Shown piece by piece: positions 17,204 to 25,340 of a DNA stretch of 64,000 nt. Both the position numbers and the translations under genes were made by a program. The notes beneath the pieces were generated by a model that saw only the letters and a program-made list of their open reading frames with translations, had not been told where the DNA came from and made no database searches. Positions within the stretch are counted from its first letter, which is position 1, and each line of letters opens with the position of its first letter. The stretch comes from Bradyrhizobiaceae bacterium. Its GTDB lineage: Bacteria; Pseudomonadota; Alphaproteobacteria; Rhizobiales; Xanthobacteraceae. The stretch lies in assembly GCA_003963435.1 (NCBI GenBank), contig RXJC01000250.1:1-64000 (forward strand), given 5' to 3'.

Positions 17204-17816
17204 TGGCCGCACTCGCTCTAAGGCCGACCGGCGTTTCCGCAAACGGAAGGAAGCCGGGGAGCGCCTCAACTCGGGCCAGCCATGACCGGATATTCGAGTA
17301 ATCCGACAGATCCACATTCCCCTCGGGGGCATGCGATGTGTAGCTGTACAGCGCGATGTCCGCGATCGTCGGTCCTTTCGCGGCGATCCAATCCCGCCCA
17401 GCTAACGCCTGCTCAACAAGCCGCAGCACCTTGTGCGCTTTGGCGATCGTGTCCTCCGGGTCGAACGATGCCTTGAACACGGTGATCAAACGCGCCGCAC
17501 AAGGCCCGTTCGCAATCTCGTTGGCCGCAACAGAAAGCCATTTCTGAACGGCCGCGGCTTCCACAGCGCTCTCCGGCAACCAGTCCTTCCTGTCGAACTT
17601 CTTGGCGAGATACACCAGGATTGCGTTGGAATCCGCAATGACGGCATCGCCATCGACAAGCACGGGCACCTGTCCGAATGGATTCATGCGCAGAAACTCG
17701 GCCGTGCGCAGATCTCCGCCACCAAGCTCGATCTGCTCGACATCGGCGCCAAGGATCGAAAGGAACAAGCGGGCGCGATGCGAATGACCGGATAACGACA
17801 GGTAGTAAAGCTTCAC
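17196..17816 (-). CDS. Glutathione S-transferase family protein
   Basis: 206 aa using the GTG at [20 protein letters not shown], because AGGAGG lies 6-7 bases upstream; the ATG used by the track would add 19 unsupported residues. The N-terminal thioredoxin fold carries the glutathione-binding [13 protein letters not shown] and [13 protein letters not shown]. The C-terminal helical domain carries [22 protein letters not shown], the conserved N-capping box. GSTs conjugate or reduce electrophiles and peroxides in the cytoplasm. It is the first gene of the GST-reductase operon, divergent from a LysR gene, with a copy of the recurrent tripartite site in its promoter. Confidence 0.88.
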   Translation of the reverse strand: MKLYYLSLSGHSHRARLFLSILGADVEQIELGGGDLRTAEFLRMNPFGQVPVLVDGDAVIADSNAILVYLAKKFDRKDWLPESAVEAAAVQKWLSVAANEIANGPCAARLITVFKASFDPEDTIAKAHKVLRLVEQALAGRDWIAAKGPTIADIALYSYTSHAPEGNVDLSDYSNIRSWLARVEALPGFLPFAETPVGLRASAANG

Positions 17817-18125
17817 GTCAACCTCCTGAGAAAACCGCGGACCATCGAAAAACGCGATGCGTCCAACCGGCACCGGAGACCGAGTCCAGCACCTACGAGC
17901 CGGGCCAAACTAGGCGCTTCCGTATCCCTCAGGAATTACGTGAGTTTGGAAGCCAATCTTCCAAAGAATGGAAGGAAGCGCGATTTCTTCGCTTTACGGC
18001 CCCGACAAATCGGGCGTTTCGCCGGGCCCTTTTTGCCATTCGACCTAAAAACGGCGGCGCCACCTTCCGATTTCCCCATGTAAGTGTATTGTTCCCGCCG
18101 CGCGCTTCCAAAATGTGAGAGTTAG
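17817..18125. promoter_or_regulatory. Divergent GST/LysR promoter region
   Basis: 309 bases between two divergent genes. It contains the tripartite operator at 17947-17974, about 130 bases ahead of the GST start and 150 ahead of the LysR start. Such a position is typical for a LysR regulator controlling its divergent target and itself. No gene is present. Confidence 0.6.
17947..17974 (-). promoter_or_regulatory. Tripartite LysR-type operator, site 1 (GST operon)
   Basis: Read toward the GST gene: CTTCCA-TTCTT-TGGAAG-ATTGG-CTTCCA. Three half-sites with the same spacing recur at four other promoters of the window. The outer pair gives a perfect TTGGAAG-N5-CTTCCAA dyad on the plus strand. Confidence 0.65.
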
Positions 18126-19136
18126 ATGGATCGAATCGAGGCAATGACACTGCTAGTCGCCACCGTGGAAAAAGGCAGCCTGTCTGCCGCCGGAAGGGCG
18201 CTCGGCGTTCCACTGGCGACCGTCAGCAGGAAGGTGTCGGACCTCGAAGCCCACCTAAGAACAAAACTTCTCAACCGTTCAAACCGGCGCCTGACACTCA
18301 CGGACGCCGGCGAAGCGTACGTCGCCGCGAGCAAACGTATTCTCCAGCAGATCAATGAAGCAGAGCGCGCCGCGGCCGGCGAATACATCGCGCCACGGGG
18401 AGACCTCGTCGTCACGGCGCCCATTGTGTTTGGACGGCTGCACATGGTGCCACCAATCGCGGCATTTCTCGAAGCCTATCCAGAGGTCGACGTGCGCTTG
18501 GCACTTGCCGACCGGGTCACAAATCTTATGGAAGAGCACATCGATGCGGCCCTGCGCATCAGTCTCCTCCCCGACAGCACGCTTCTGGCGACAAAGGTTG
18601 GTGAAATACGGCGCGTCGTATGCGGCAGCCCAGCCTATTTCGATAAGCACGGGACTCCCGCAAAGCCCGCCGACCTAAGTGAGCTTTCATGCATCACTTT
18701 CGAGGGACAATCCAACCCGCAATCATGGAATTTCGGGACTGCAAAGGCGCCCGTAGTGGTGCCCGTCCATTCCAGGCTTATTGCGACGACGGCGGAAGCT
18801 TCGATCGACGCAGCTAAACTCGGAGCCGGCGTAACGCGAGTGCTGTCTTATCAAGTCGAAGATGCCGTTCGTAAAGGCGAGCTCGTCACTATTCTGGAAG
18901 ATTTCGAACCACCCCCAATTCCTGTCAGTCTCGTCTACCGCGGCGGAGGGATGATTCCTCTCAAGCTTCGCGCGTTCCTTGACTTTATGACCCCACGATT
19001 GCGGGCGAGTCTCTCTCAGGCCAAATCACGGAGTGCAAAGCCACAGGGGCGCCCGGAGGAGAACGAAGCTGACACAGCACCGGCGGCCAGCACTGGGCCG
19101 CGCAAATCACGAAAGGCGGCCGACCAGTCGGCTTAA
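18126..19136 (+). CDS. LysR family transcriptional regulator
   Basis: 336 aa. The N-terminal winged helix is clear (MTLLVATVEKGSLSAAGRALGVPLATVSRKVSDLEAHLRTKLLNRSNRRLTLTDAG), followed by the two-lobed effector domain (about 90-295) and a lysine/arginine-rich tail. The subfamily is the CrgA-like one common near oxidoreductases. It is divergent from the GST-reductase operon, with a tripartite TTCCA/TGGAA site between them. The same site recurs upstream of four other stress-gene units, so this is the best candidate for the regulator of that set; the second LysR at 38.3 kb has no such site near it. Confidence 0.88.
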   Translation: MDRIEAMTLLVATVEKGSLSAAGRALGVPLATVSRKVSDLEAHLRTKLLNRSNRRLTLTDAGEAYVAASKRILQQINEAERAAAGEYIAPRGDLVVTAPIVFGRLHMVPPIAAFLEAYPEVDVRLALADRVTNLMEEHIDAALRISLLPDSTLLATKVGEIRRVVCGSPAYFDKHGTPAKPADLSELSCITFEGQSNPQSWNFGTAKAPVVVPVHSRLIATTAEASIDAAKLGAGVTRVLSYQVEDAVRKGELVTILEDFEPPPIPVSLVYRGGGMIPLKLRAFLDFMTPRLRASLSQAKSRSAKPQGRPEENEADTAPAASTGPRKSRKAADQSA

Positions 19137-19179
19137 TGGTGGGCGGCGCGTCCGGTCTGTCGTGGGGGCAAACTACGTC

Positions 19180-19207
19180 CTTCCAAGAAATGGAAGATAA
19201 CGTTCCA
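19180..19207 (+). promoter_or_regulatory. Tripartite LysR-type operator, site 2 (NTF2-hydrolase unit)
   Basis: CTTCCA-AGAAA-TGGAAG-ATAAC-GTTCCA, 72 bases before the NTF2-like gene and pointing toward it. It is the cleanest copy of the repeat. Confidence 0.65.
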
Positions 19208-19278
19208 ACTCTACAGTATTTTACCAATACGGCTGGCCATCTACGTTTGTCTCTCCAATCAACGAGAAGACGAGTGCC

Positions 19279-19743
19279 ATGACCCGACCCCCACTTCCCC
19301 CGTTTTCCAGAGAGAGCGCTGTCGAAAAAGTCCGCCTTGCCGAAGACGGCTGGAACGGGAGGAATCCCGAAAAGGTCTCGCTCGCCTACACGCAGGACAC
19401 GGTTTGGCGAAACCGCGCGGAATTCGTGAATGGACGAAGCGAGGTCGTTGCCTTCCTCACACGCAAGTGGGCAAAAGAGCTCGATTACCGGCTGATCAAA
19501 GAGCTCTGGGCGTTTTCCGAGAACCGCATCGCCGTTCGCTACGCCTATGAATGGCATGACGACAGCGGAAACTGGTTTCGCAGCTATGGAAACGAGAACT
19601 GGGAGTTCGCGCCGGATGGTTTGATGCATCGGCGTTTCGCATGCATCAATGACTTGCCGATCGCCGAAGCCGATCGCAAGTTTCACTGGCCGTTGGGTCG
19701 CCGGCCGGACGATCATCCCTCCCTTAGCGAACTGGGACTGTAG
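19279..19743 (+). CDS. NTF2-like fold protein, DUF1348 family
   Basis: 154 aa. [26 protein letters not shown] and the repeated aromatic strands ([25 protein letters not shown]) are the DUF1348 pattern, a SnoaL/NTF2-like cone fold. The biochemical role is not established for this family. It has the tripartite operator 72 bases upstream, and the alpha/beta hydrolase follows on the same strand after 84 bases. It could be a small-molecule-binding or isomerase-type partner in the same detoxification set; that is inference. Confidence 0.8.
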   Translation: MTRPPLPPFSRESAVEKVRLAEDGWNGRNPEKVSLAYTQDTVWRNRAEFVNGRSEVVAFLTRKWAKELDYRLIKELWAFSENRIAVRYAYEWHDDSGNWFRSYGNENWEFAPDGLMHRRFACINDLPIAEADRKFHWPLGRRPDDHPSLSELGL

Positions 19744-19827
19744 CCCCCGCTCATTTCGTGGCGAGGCCACGACGATGCTTGGCGCACCGCCGTGCAGCCA
19801 AGGGTAAGTCCTGCTCGGAGTTTAGTT

Positions 19828-20619
19828 ATGCCGTTAGTCCGCAATGCCGACGCCGTCCTGCACTATGACGTCGTTGGAGAAGGTGAACCCCTCCTCATCC
19901 TGCCTGGGCTGGCCATGGATATCGGTCCGTGGCGGCCGCTGGCGTCAATGCTGGTCGGCTTCAAGATCGTGCTTATCGACAATCGAGATGCCGGCGGAAG
20001 CTCTACGACCGCACAGCAATACGCTCTGTCGGATATGTCGGCAGACGTTCGTGCCGTTCTCGACGATCTTGGTCTCGAGCAAGTCAGCATCCTTGGTCAT
20101 TCGCTCGGCGGGCAGATTGCGCAAGAGTTCGCGCTGCGCGACCCGAACCGCGTGCGCAAGCTGATCCTCGCGAACAGCTGGGCGCGGACAGATCAATATC
20201 TGGCGAACAAATTCGAAACCTGGCGGATATTGAAGAGGCATCTCCCTGATGCCCACTTCCGTGAGGTCATGACCTTTAATCTGAGCCATCCCGACGTGCT
20301 CGCGAGTGCTCCGCTTCACGCGATCACGGCGCTTACGAACCCGCTCTTTCACGATCAATCCGCAGATGCATTCTGTAGAGGCGCGAACGCTGCAAGTCAG
20401 GCTGACACGCTCGATCGCCTTACCGGTCTGGTGAGCCCGACCTTGGTGATTTCAGGCGAGCGTGACGTCGTCTTGCCTGCCCCCTATTCCGACGAACTGA
20501 CCAATGCAATTCCCAAAGCCACGAGAATTCGTCTTGAGACGGCTGGCCACGCGGCCCCTTGGGAAGCATCGGAGATCTTCGTGAATGAGGTTCGGAGCTT
20601 TCTGAAACGACCTGCTTGA
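19828..20619 (+). CDS. Alpha/beta hydrolase
   Basis: 263 aa from MPLVRNADAVLHYDVVGEG, with CGGAG upstream; the track start 12 codons earlier lacks support. Features in order: PLLILPGLAMDIGPW (oxyanion region), DNRDAGGSS, the nucleophile elbow GHSLGGQ, an acid in SGERDVVLPAP and the catalytic His in TAGHAAPWE. This is the 3-oxoadipate-enol-lactonase-like/esterase branch, and the substrate cannot be told. It is likely co-transcribed with the NTF2-like gene. Confidence 0.85.
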   Translation: MPLVRNADAVLHYDVVGEGEPLLILPGLAMDIGPWRPLASMLVGFKIVLIDNRDAGGSSTTAQQYALSDMSADVRAVLDDLGLEQVSILGHSLGGQIAQEFALRDPNRVRKLILANSWARTDQYLANKFETWRILKRHLPDAHFREVMTFNLSHPDVLASAPLHAITALTNPLFHDQSADAFCRGANAASQADTLDRLTGLVSPTLVISGERDVVLPAPYSDELTNAIPKATRIRLETAGHAAPWEASEIFVNEVRSFLKRPA

Positions 20620-20685
20620 CGACAAGGCTAACGCTGCGCGGCGCAGAATATGTACCCGGAGTTCCGAAATGCTGTGTTCGGCTGG

Positions 20686-21387
20686 TTAGAATTTCTCGAC
20701 CCAGGGGCGTACCTCGACTTCGAATGACCAGGCACTGCGATGCTGGCGAAGGATGTCGATGTAGGTTTGCGCGATCGCGTCGGCCGACAGTGTACTATCG
20801 GGATTGTCCTGCGGATCCGAACGCGACGCGGATCGAACAGCTCCATCGATGACAAAATGCGCAACGTGGATGCCCATCGGCCCCAGTTCACGCGCGGCGC
20901 TCTGGGCCAATCCGCGTAGAGCAAACTTGCCCATCGCAAATGCCGAGGAGCGTGGAAAGCCCTTCACGCTGGCGGATGCCCCTGTGAGAAGAATGGCTCC
21001 CTTGCCATGCTTCACCATGCGTCGCGCCGCATGGTGGACCGCGAGAAACCCGCCGTAAGCGCTGATAGCAAGCGCCTTCTCCACTGCGACAGGATCGATT
21101 TCTGCGACTGGCCCAGGCGCCCGCGCGCTGGCATTGAACACAACCACGTCGGGCTCTCCGATCGTGGCGTCCACGTCGCGAAACAATGCCTCGACAGAGG
21201 CTCGGTCAGAAGCGTCCGCCGAGAAGACCTTTGCGCCAATCTCATCATCCAGCTGTTTTAATTTCGCAGTGCTGCGGGCGGCCAGTGCGACCTTGACGCC
21301 GAGTCCCGCCAACTGGCGGGCAACCGATGCACTGATCCCCGTGCCAGCTCCGATAATGAGTGCTGTGCGGTATGGAAACTCTGACAT
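20686..21387 (-). CDS. SDR family protein lacking the catalytic tyrosine
   Basis: 233 aa. Rossmann NAD(P) site near the N-terminus (ALIIGAGTGISASVARQLA), cofactor region VALAARSTAKL, and VVFNASARAPG in place of NNAG. Where a YxxxK would be, it reads SAFAMGKFALRGLAQS, so the tyrosine is Phe while the lysine stays. Similar Phe variants are widespread among short SDRs annotated only as oxidoreductases. It may bind NAD(P) without classical dehydrogenase activity. It is convergent with the hydrolase and has no tripartite site of its own. Confidence 0.82.
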   Translation of the reverse strand: MSEFPYRTALIIGAGTGISASVARQLAGLGVKVALAARSTAKLKQLDDEIGAKVFSADASDRASVEALFRDVDATIGEPDVVVFNASARAPGPVAEIDPVAVEKALAISAYGGFLAVHHAARRMVKHGKGAILLTGASASVKGFPRSSAFAMGKFALRGLAQSAARELGPMGIHVAHFVIDGAVRSASRSDPQDNPDSTLSADAIAQTYIDILRQHRSAWSFEVEVRPWVEKF

Positions 21388-21727
21388 TGAAATCTCCGGA
21401 CGTTATTTACGACGGGTCAAATGGTCTGCGGGCGCAGTTGATTTCGGCGTTGCCACGTTGCTCATCGATGGTACGAGCGCGGTCGCGACAACGAATGCCG
21501 GCATGATCATTCGAAAGGCATCTGCTTATGCCATCGTTGATGTCTCCGGTTAAGCCAGTAGCCACAATTACTTCAGAGCTGCGGTCTGTCCCTGTCGGTG
21601 CCACCAGGCAGAGCATCGTGGCGTGTGATGATTTTACTGACGTGACATCGCGCGATGTTCCGGCGTCGCTTTTCATACGATCGCGGGAAATCGATTTCGG
21701 TGCGCGTCGAGCGAAACAGCGCCGCCA

Positions 21728-21775
21728 TTAAATCCGAGTGTCCAGACTGATTTAAATCCGAGTGTCCAGACTGAT
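21728..21775. repeat. Tandem 24-bp direct repeat
   Basis: Two perfect adjacent copies of a 24-base unit beginning TTAAATCCGAGTGTCCAGAC. They end 50 bases before the tripartite operator. They could be a duplicated regulator site or the scar of an excised element. Confidence 0.7.
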
Positions 21776-21824
21776 TTGCTGCAGGGATTGCGCGAGCGCT
21801 TCCACCACAAGCGCTGTTTTTGTC

Positions 21825-21852
21825 CTCTCAATTCCTGGAAGATAAAGTTCCA
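21825..21852 (+). promoter_or_regulatory. Tripartite LysR-type operator, site 3 (CMD-bufferin operon)
   Basis: CTCTCA-ATTCC-TGGAAG-ATAAA-GTTCCA, 84 bases before the CMD start. The first half-site is degenerate; the other two match site 2 at nearly every position. Confidence 0.6.
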
Positions 21853-21936
21853 AGGAAGCACGATATTCGGCAAATGCGGAAGCGAATACAAAACGTGTCA
21901 GGCAATGACGCCTGACCGAAACAAGGAATTGCACCA

Positions 21937-22488
21937 ATGTCCCGCATCGCCATCCCCGCCTCCGTCGACGCCGCTCCCGCCGCTTCTCGGCCCTTCCTCG
22001 ACGCCGTGAACAAGCAGCTCGGCAGCGTCCCCAACCTGTTCCGCCTTGTGGCGACCAGCCCGGCCTCGCTCGAGGGTTACCTCGGCCTGTTCGGCGCGCT
22101 CGGAAAGGGCCAGCTGCCGGCTCCGACTCGCGAACGGATCGCCCTTGCCGTCGCCCAGATCAACGGTTGCGACTACTGCCTGTCGGCTCACACCTACCTC
22201 GGCAAGAATCTCGCCAAGCTCGACGACGCCGAGATCACCGCCAACCGCAATGGCGCCTCCAACGATCCCAAGGCTGACGCTGCGGTGAAGTTCGCGGCAA
22301 CCGTGACGCGCGAGCGTGGCCACGTGAACGACGCAGCGCTGCAGAGCGTTCGTGCGGCCGGATACGACGACGCTCAGATCCTTGAGATCGTGCTTCACGT
22401 CGCTCTCAACACGCTGACGAACTACGTCAACGAAGTCGCAAAGACCGACGTCGACTTCCCGGTCGTTCACGCACGCGACGCCGCCTGA
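21937..22488 (+). CDS. Carboxymuconolactone decarboxylase/AhpD-type peroxidase-related protein
   Basis: 183 aa. The AhpD fold is shown by PAPTRERIALAVAQINGCDYCLSAHTYLGK, where Cys78, Cys81 and His85 form the CxxC-x3-H redox site of alkylhydroperoxidase-D-like proteins, and by the helical C-terminus (VLHVALNTLTNYVNEVA). Such proteins reduce peroxides with thiol relay partners. The gene begins the unit that continues into the bufferin genes, 107 bases downstream, and carries the tripartite operator upstream, linking it to the GST and hydrolase promoters. Confidence 0.85.
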   Translation: MSRIAIPASVDAAPAASRPFLDAVNKQLGSVPNLFRLVATSPASLEGYLGLFGALGKGQLPAPTRERIALAVAQINGCDYCLSAHTYLGKNLAKLDDAEITANRNGASNDPKADAAVKFAATVTRERGHVNDAALQSVRAAGYDDAQILEIVLHVALNTLTNYVNEVAKTDVDFPVVHARDAA

Positions 22489-22519
22489 TCGCCTTCACGA
22501 ATCCGTGAGCGGTTCGCGT

Positions 22520-22546
22520 TGTAACGAATAGCCTCAAAACCACGAA
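22520..22546 (+). promoter_or_regulatory. Sigma-F-type ECF promoter candidate before the bufferin precursor
   Basis: TGTAAC is followed after 17 bases by CGAA, about 50 bases upstream of the DUF2282 start, in the gap after the CMD gene. Spacing and core match the Caulobacter sigma-F consensus as I recall it (GTAACC-N16-CGAA), and sigma-F controls bufferin-type operons there. It would allow bufA expression independent of the CMD promoter. Confidence 0.6.
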
Positions 22547-22595
22547 CACCTCTCGTGCCGCCCAAAACAGGCACAACCCAACAAGGAGTATTTTG

Positions 22596-22901
22596 ATGTC
22601 CGCAAAGTCCACAATCAGTTCGCTGATTATCGCCGGCGCCGTTTCGAGCGCGCTGGCCTCGATCGCCATGGCAGCGCCGCTGACCAAGGCCGAAGAGCAG
22701 GCCGCCGTCTCTGCCCACAAGGTGAAGTGCTACGGCGTCGCCCTGAAGGGTCAGAACGACTGCGCCGCTGGTCCCGGCACCACCTGCCAGGGAACGTCCA
22801 ACGTCGATTTCCAGGGCAACGCCTGGAAGTTCGTGCAGGGCGGCACCTGCGAGTCGATCGCCGTCCCGGGTGGCAAGCACGGTTCGCTGAAGCCGATCTG
22901 A
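22596..22901 (+). CDS. bufA1: Bufferin precursor, DUF2282 family (BufA1-type RiPP)
   Basis: 101 aa from the ATG with AAGGAG 7 bases upstream; the track uses a TTG one codon earlier. Residues 1-26 form a Sec signal peptide ([18 protein letters not shown], cut before APL). The mature part has four cysteines (45, 56, 64, 85) in KCYG, NDCAAG, TTCQG and GTCESI, the spacing expected of DUF2282. Family knowledge: bufferins are exported peptides whose cysteines are modified by a DUF692 (MNIO) enzyme with a DUF2063 partner and which buffer copper. Here precursor, MNIO, partner and DoxX stand in that order. Metal specificity is inferred. Confidence 0.85.
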   Translation: MSAKSTISSLIIAGAVSSALASIAMAAPLTKAEEQAAVSAHKVKCYGVALKGQNDCAAGPGTTCQGTSNVDFQGNAWKFVQGGTCESIAVPGGKHGSLKPI

Positions 22902-22939
22902 TCGCGACAGCAACCAGGCACGGAAAGCGGAGAAACGCT

Positions 22940-23863
22940 ATGACCTCGAATAATAATCAGAACGCCGAAAACGTGGCGAGCGCTCTCCGCTTTCCAAACC
23001 ATTCAATCGCCGGACAGGCTGGGACGAGCTTCAAGCACGAGCACCTTCCGGCGATCATGGCCGACGGAAAGCCCAAGGGCTTTTTTGAAGTCCATGCCGA
23101 AAACTACATGGGAGCCGGTGGGCCGCCGCACCGGGCGCTTGAAGCGATCCGACAGGATAATCCTGTATCGCTTCATGGCGTGTGCATGTCGATCGGTGGG
23201 CCGCAGCCGCTCGATCGCGAACATCTGGGACGATTCAGATCGCTCGTGGAACGCTATCAACCGGCGCTCGTGTCTGAGCATTTGGCCTGGTCGACGCATG
23301 AAAATACATTCTTCAACGACTTGCTCCCCTTGCCGTACACCAACGAAACGCTTTCGAGGGTTTGCGAGCATATCGATGAAGTGCAGCAGGCAATCGGGCG
23401 GCCGATCCTTCTTGAGAATCCATCGACCTACGTAACGTTCCGCGAATCCACGATGAGCGAAACTGATTTCATCCGCACCATAGCGCGGAGAACCGGTTGT
23501 GGGCTTCTCCTCGACGTCAACAACGTCTTCGTGTCGGCGACCAATCACGGGTTCTCCGCGCTCGACTACCTCTCGGACTTTCCGCTTGCCAAAGTCGGCG
23601 AGATCCACCTCGCCGGCCACGCGGAGCAAGCGGACGACGAGGGCGAGCGTCTTCTCATCGACAGCCACGACGGCCCCGTCGCCGATGCAGTGTGGAAGCT
23701 CTACGAAATCGTCATTCAAAAATGCGGGCCGGTTCCGACGCTCATCGAGTGGGACAGCAACATTCCCGATTGGCCAGTGCTCAAGGCGGAGGCGACAGCC
23801 GCCCAGCAGATCCTGGATCGGTACATCGGATTCTCTTCTCTGGATAAGAGCCATGCAGCTTAG
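22940..23863 (+). CDS. bufB1: DUF692 multinuclear non-heme iron oxidase (BufB1-type)
   Basis: 307 aa from [12 protein letters not shown]; the longer track ORF runs through the bufA gene. It is a TIM-barrel with the metal-binding stations of DUF692: [58 protein letters not shown] and [14 protein letters not shown] enzymes hold two or three iron ions and modify peptide cysteines with oxygen. The gene is 38 bases after bufA and its stop lies 11 bases inside bufC, so the two are coupled. It should install the thio-heterocycles on the four cysteines of the precursor. Confidence 0.88.
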   Translation: MTSNNNQNAENVASALRFPNHSIAGQAGTSFKHEHLPAIMADGKPKGFFEVHAENYMGAGGPPHRALEAIRQDNPVSLHGVCMSIGGPQPLDREHLGRFRSLVERYQPALVSEHLAWSTHENTFFNDLLPLPYTNETLSRVCEHIDEVQQAIGRPILLENPSTYVTFRESTMSETDFIRTIARRTGCGLLLDVNNVFVSATNHGFSALDYLSDFPLAKVGEIHLAGHAEQADDEGERLLIDSHDGPVADAVWKLYEIVIQKCGPVPTLIEWDSNIPDWPVLKAEATAAQQILDRYIGFSSLDKSHAA

Positions 23864-24659
23864 CCATCTTCCCCGGCAGGACATGCGGCAGCGTCAAACC
23901 TACGCCGACGCCTTCTCCCCTGCCCTCATCGATCCGGATCACCAAACGCCTGATGTCGTCGCGGGTCCCAACGGCAAGGCGGCGGTCAAGCGCTACAACG
24001 TTTATCGCAACAACGTCACCGTCAGTCTGATCGACTCGCTTGCCGCGATCTATCCTGCCGTGCAGCGTATCACCGGTATCGAGTTCTTTCGGGCCATGGC
24101 CCGGTTTCATGTTCGCGCGACGCCGCCGACTTCGCCTCTCCTGTTCGAATACGGGCGCGACTTTCCGGCCTTCATAGAGAGCTATGAATACGCGCAGGCA
24201 ATGCCCTGGCTTGCCGACACGGCGCGCATCGAACGAGCGTGGCTAGATGCCTATCACGCCGCTGACGCGGTCCCGCTTGCTCCCGAGCGCCTGGCGGCTG
24301 TGCCTCCTGAGCGCCTTGCGGATCTGACATTTGTCTCGCACCCGGCCACACAGGTCGTGAGATCTCGCTACGCGGCGCTGACGATATTCTCGGCAAACCG
24401 CGGCACAGAATCGACCGGCCAGATCGATCCGACGCAATCGGAAGACGCTCTGATCACGCGCGCGGAAAACGATGTCGAAGTCAGACACCTTCCCGAAGGC
24501 GGCGCGGTGTTTCTGACTGCGCTGCTGGCCGGGCAGTCACTCGGCCACGCTGCAGCCGCTGCGCTCGAAGAGGTCCCCGACTTCGACCTTGGTGCGAGCA
24601 TCTCTGGCGTGTTGGCCGCCGGCGCATTTATCGCTGCAGAATTCGGAGAAGAATCATGA
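23853..24659 (+). CDS. bufC1: DUF2063 family protein, MNIO partner (BufC1-type)
   Basis: 268 aa from [15 protein letters not shown]. The N-terminal domain (about 10-100) has the DUF2063 pattern [45 protein letters not shown] and [14 protein letters not shown]. Though once described as putative DNA binding, the family acts as a recognition partner presenting the precursor to the MNIO enzyme. The C-terminal half is a winged or substrate-binding domain ([17 protein letters not shown]). The start overlaps the DUF692 gene by 11 bases, and the stop overlaps DoxX as ATGA. Confidence 0.85.
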   Translation: MQLSHLPRQDMRQRQTYADAFSPALIDPDHQTPDVVAGPNGKAAVKRYNVYRNNVTVSLIDSLAAIYPAVQRITGIEFFRAMARFHVRATPPTSPLLFEYGRDFPAFIESYEYAQAMPWLADTARIERAWLDAYHAADAVPLAPERLAAVPPERLADLTFVSHPATQVVRSRYAALTIFSANRGTESTGQIDPTQSEDALITRAENDVEVRHLPEGGAVFLTALLAGQSLGHAAAAALEEVPDFDLGASISGVLAAGAFIAAEFGEES

Positions 24660-25195
24660 CTGTCTTAGATCAATCCGCCGCCTCTCGCGGCAAGTTAAGA
24701 GGCGTGGCGGACATCGTCGATCGCGCCAGTATGCTAGTGCAAACCGTTGCGCAGCCGTCCTTGGCGCAGTTGTTGTTGCGCGTTGCCATCGCCGTGCCGT
24801 TTTGGAAATCCGGCATCCTTAAGTGGGACGGCTTCCTGCAGCTGAGCGACACGGCCGTTACCTTGTTCAGCGATGAGTTCATGCTGCATCTTCCGGGTGG
24901 GCCCTACCCGTTCCCGGCACCAACGCTGATGGCGTTCCTGTCGGGCTGCGGCGAGATCACCTTCCCGGTCTTGCTGGTCCTCGGATTCGGCACCCGATTT
25001 GCGGCGCTGGGTCTGCTCTTCATGACCGTGATCGTTGAACTGACAGTGCCGGATGGGTGGCCGATCCATATCACCTGGGCTGCTATGGCGCTCGCCATTA
25101 TGGCTTGGGGACCGGGCCGCATTTCAGTCGACTATGCGATCCGGCGTTTCCTCGGCTTGCCGACGACCTTTCGGCGAGACTCAAGGCCCGCTTGA
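24656..25195 (+). CDS. DoxX family membrane protein of the bufferin operon
   Basis: 179 aa, ATGA overlap with the DUF2063 gene. Four membrane helices: about 42-60, 88-112, 115-135 and 140-158. LLLRVAIAVPFWKSGILKWDGF is the DoxX N-terminal signature. DoxX genes commonly close bufferin operons, and a redox or assembly role at the inner membrane is suspected but not shown. A GACCCCGGCttcGCCGAGGTC hairpin just after the stop may terminate the operon. Confidence 0.85.
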   Translation: MTVLDQSAASRGKLRGVADIVDRASMLVQTVAQPSLAQLLLRVAIAVPFWKSGILKWDGFLQLSDTAVTLFSDEFMLHLPGGPYPFPAPTLMAFLSGCGEITFPVLLVLGFGTRFAALGLLFMTVIVELTVPDGWPIHITWAAMALAIMAWGPGRISVDYAIRRFLGLPTTFRRDSRPA

Positions 25196-25196
25196 A

Positions 25197-25217
25197 GACC
25201 CCGGCTTCGCCGAGGTC
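25197..25217 (+). terminator. Possible terminator of the bufferin operon
   Basis: GACC-CCGGC-ttc-GCCG-AGGTC stem-loop directly after the DoxX stop, without a T-run. Confidence 0.35.
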
Positions 25218-25340
25218 GATCTGCATGCCGGTCCAACGTCTCCCACCGAAAGGGGACCTTCCGAAGGACGCCGCCGCCGCTGTTGGCTGCCGACTGATAT
25301 ACCGGACCTGCTCAGCGACGGAAGCGCTTTGATGTCGGAG

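Larger units (their letters stand above)
21388..21936 (+). promoter_or_regulatory. 549-base intergenic region upstream of the CMD-bufferin operon
   Basis: No supported gene; an 89-aa minus-strand ORF (21407-21676) lacks recognisable features. The region holds a tandem 24-bp repeat (21728-21775) and the tripartite operator at 21825-21852 pointing to the CMD gene. ACAAGGA precedes the CMD start. Confidence 0.5.
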
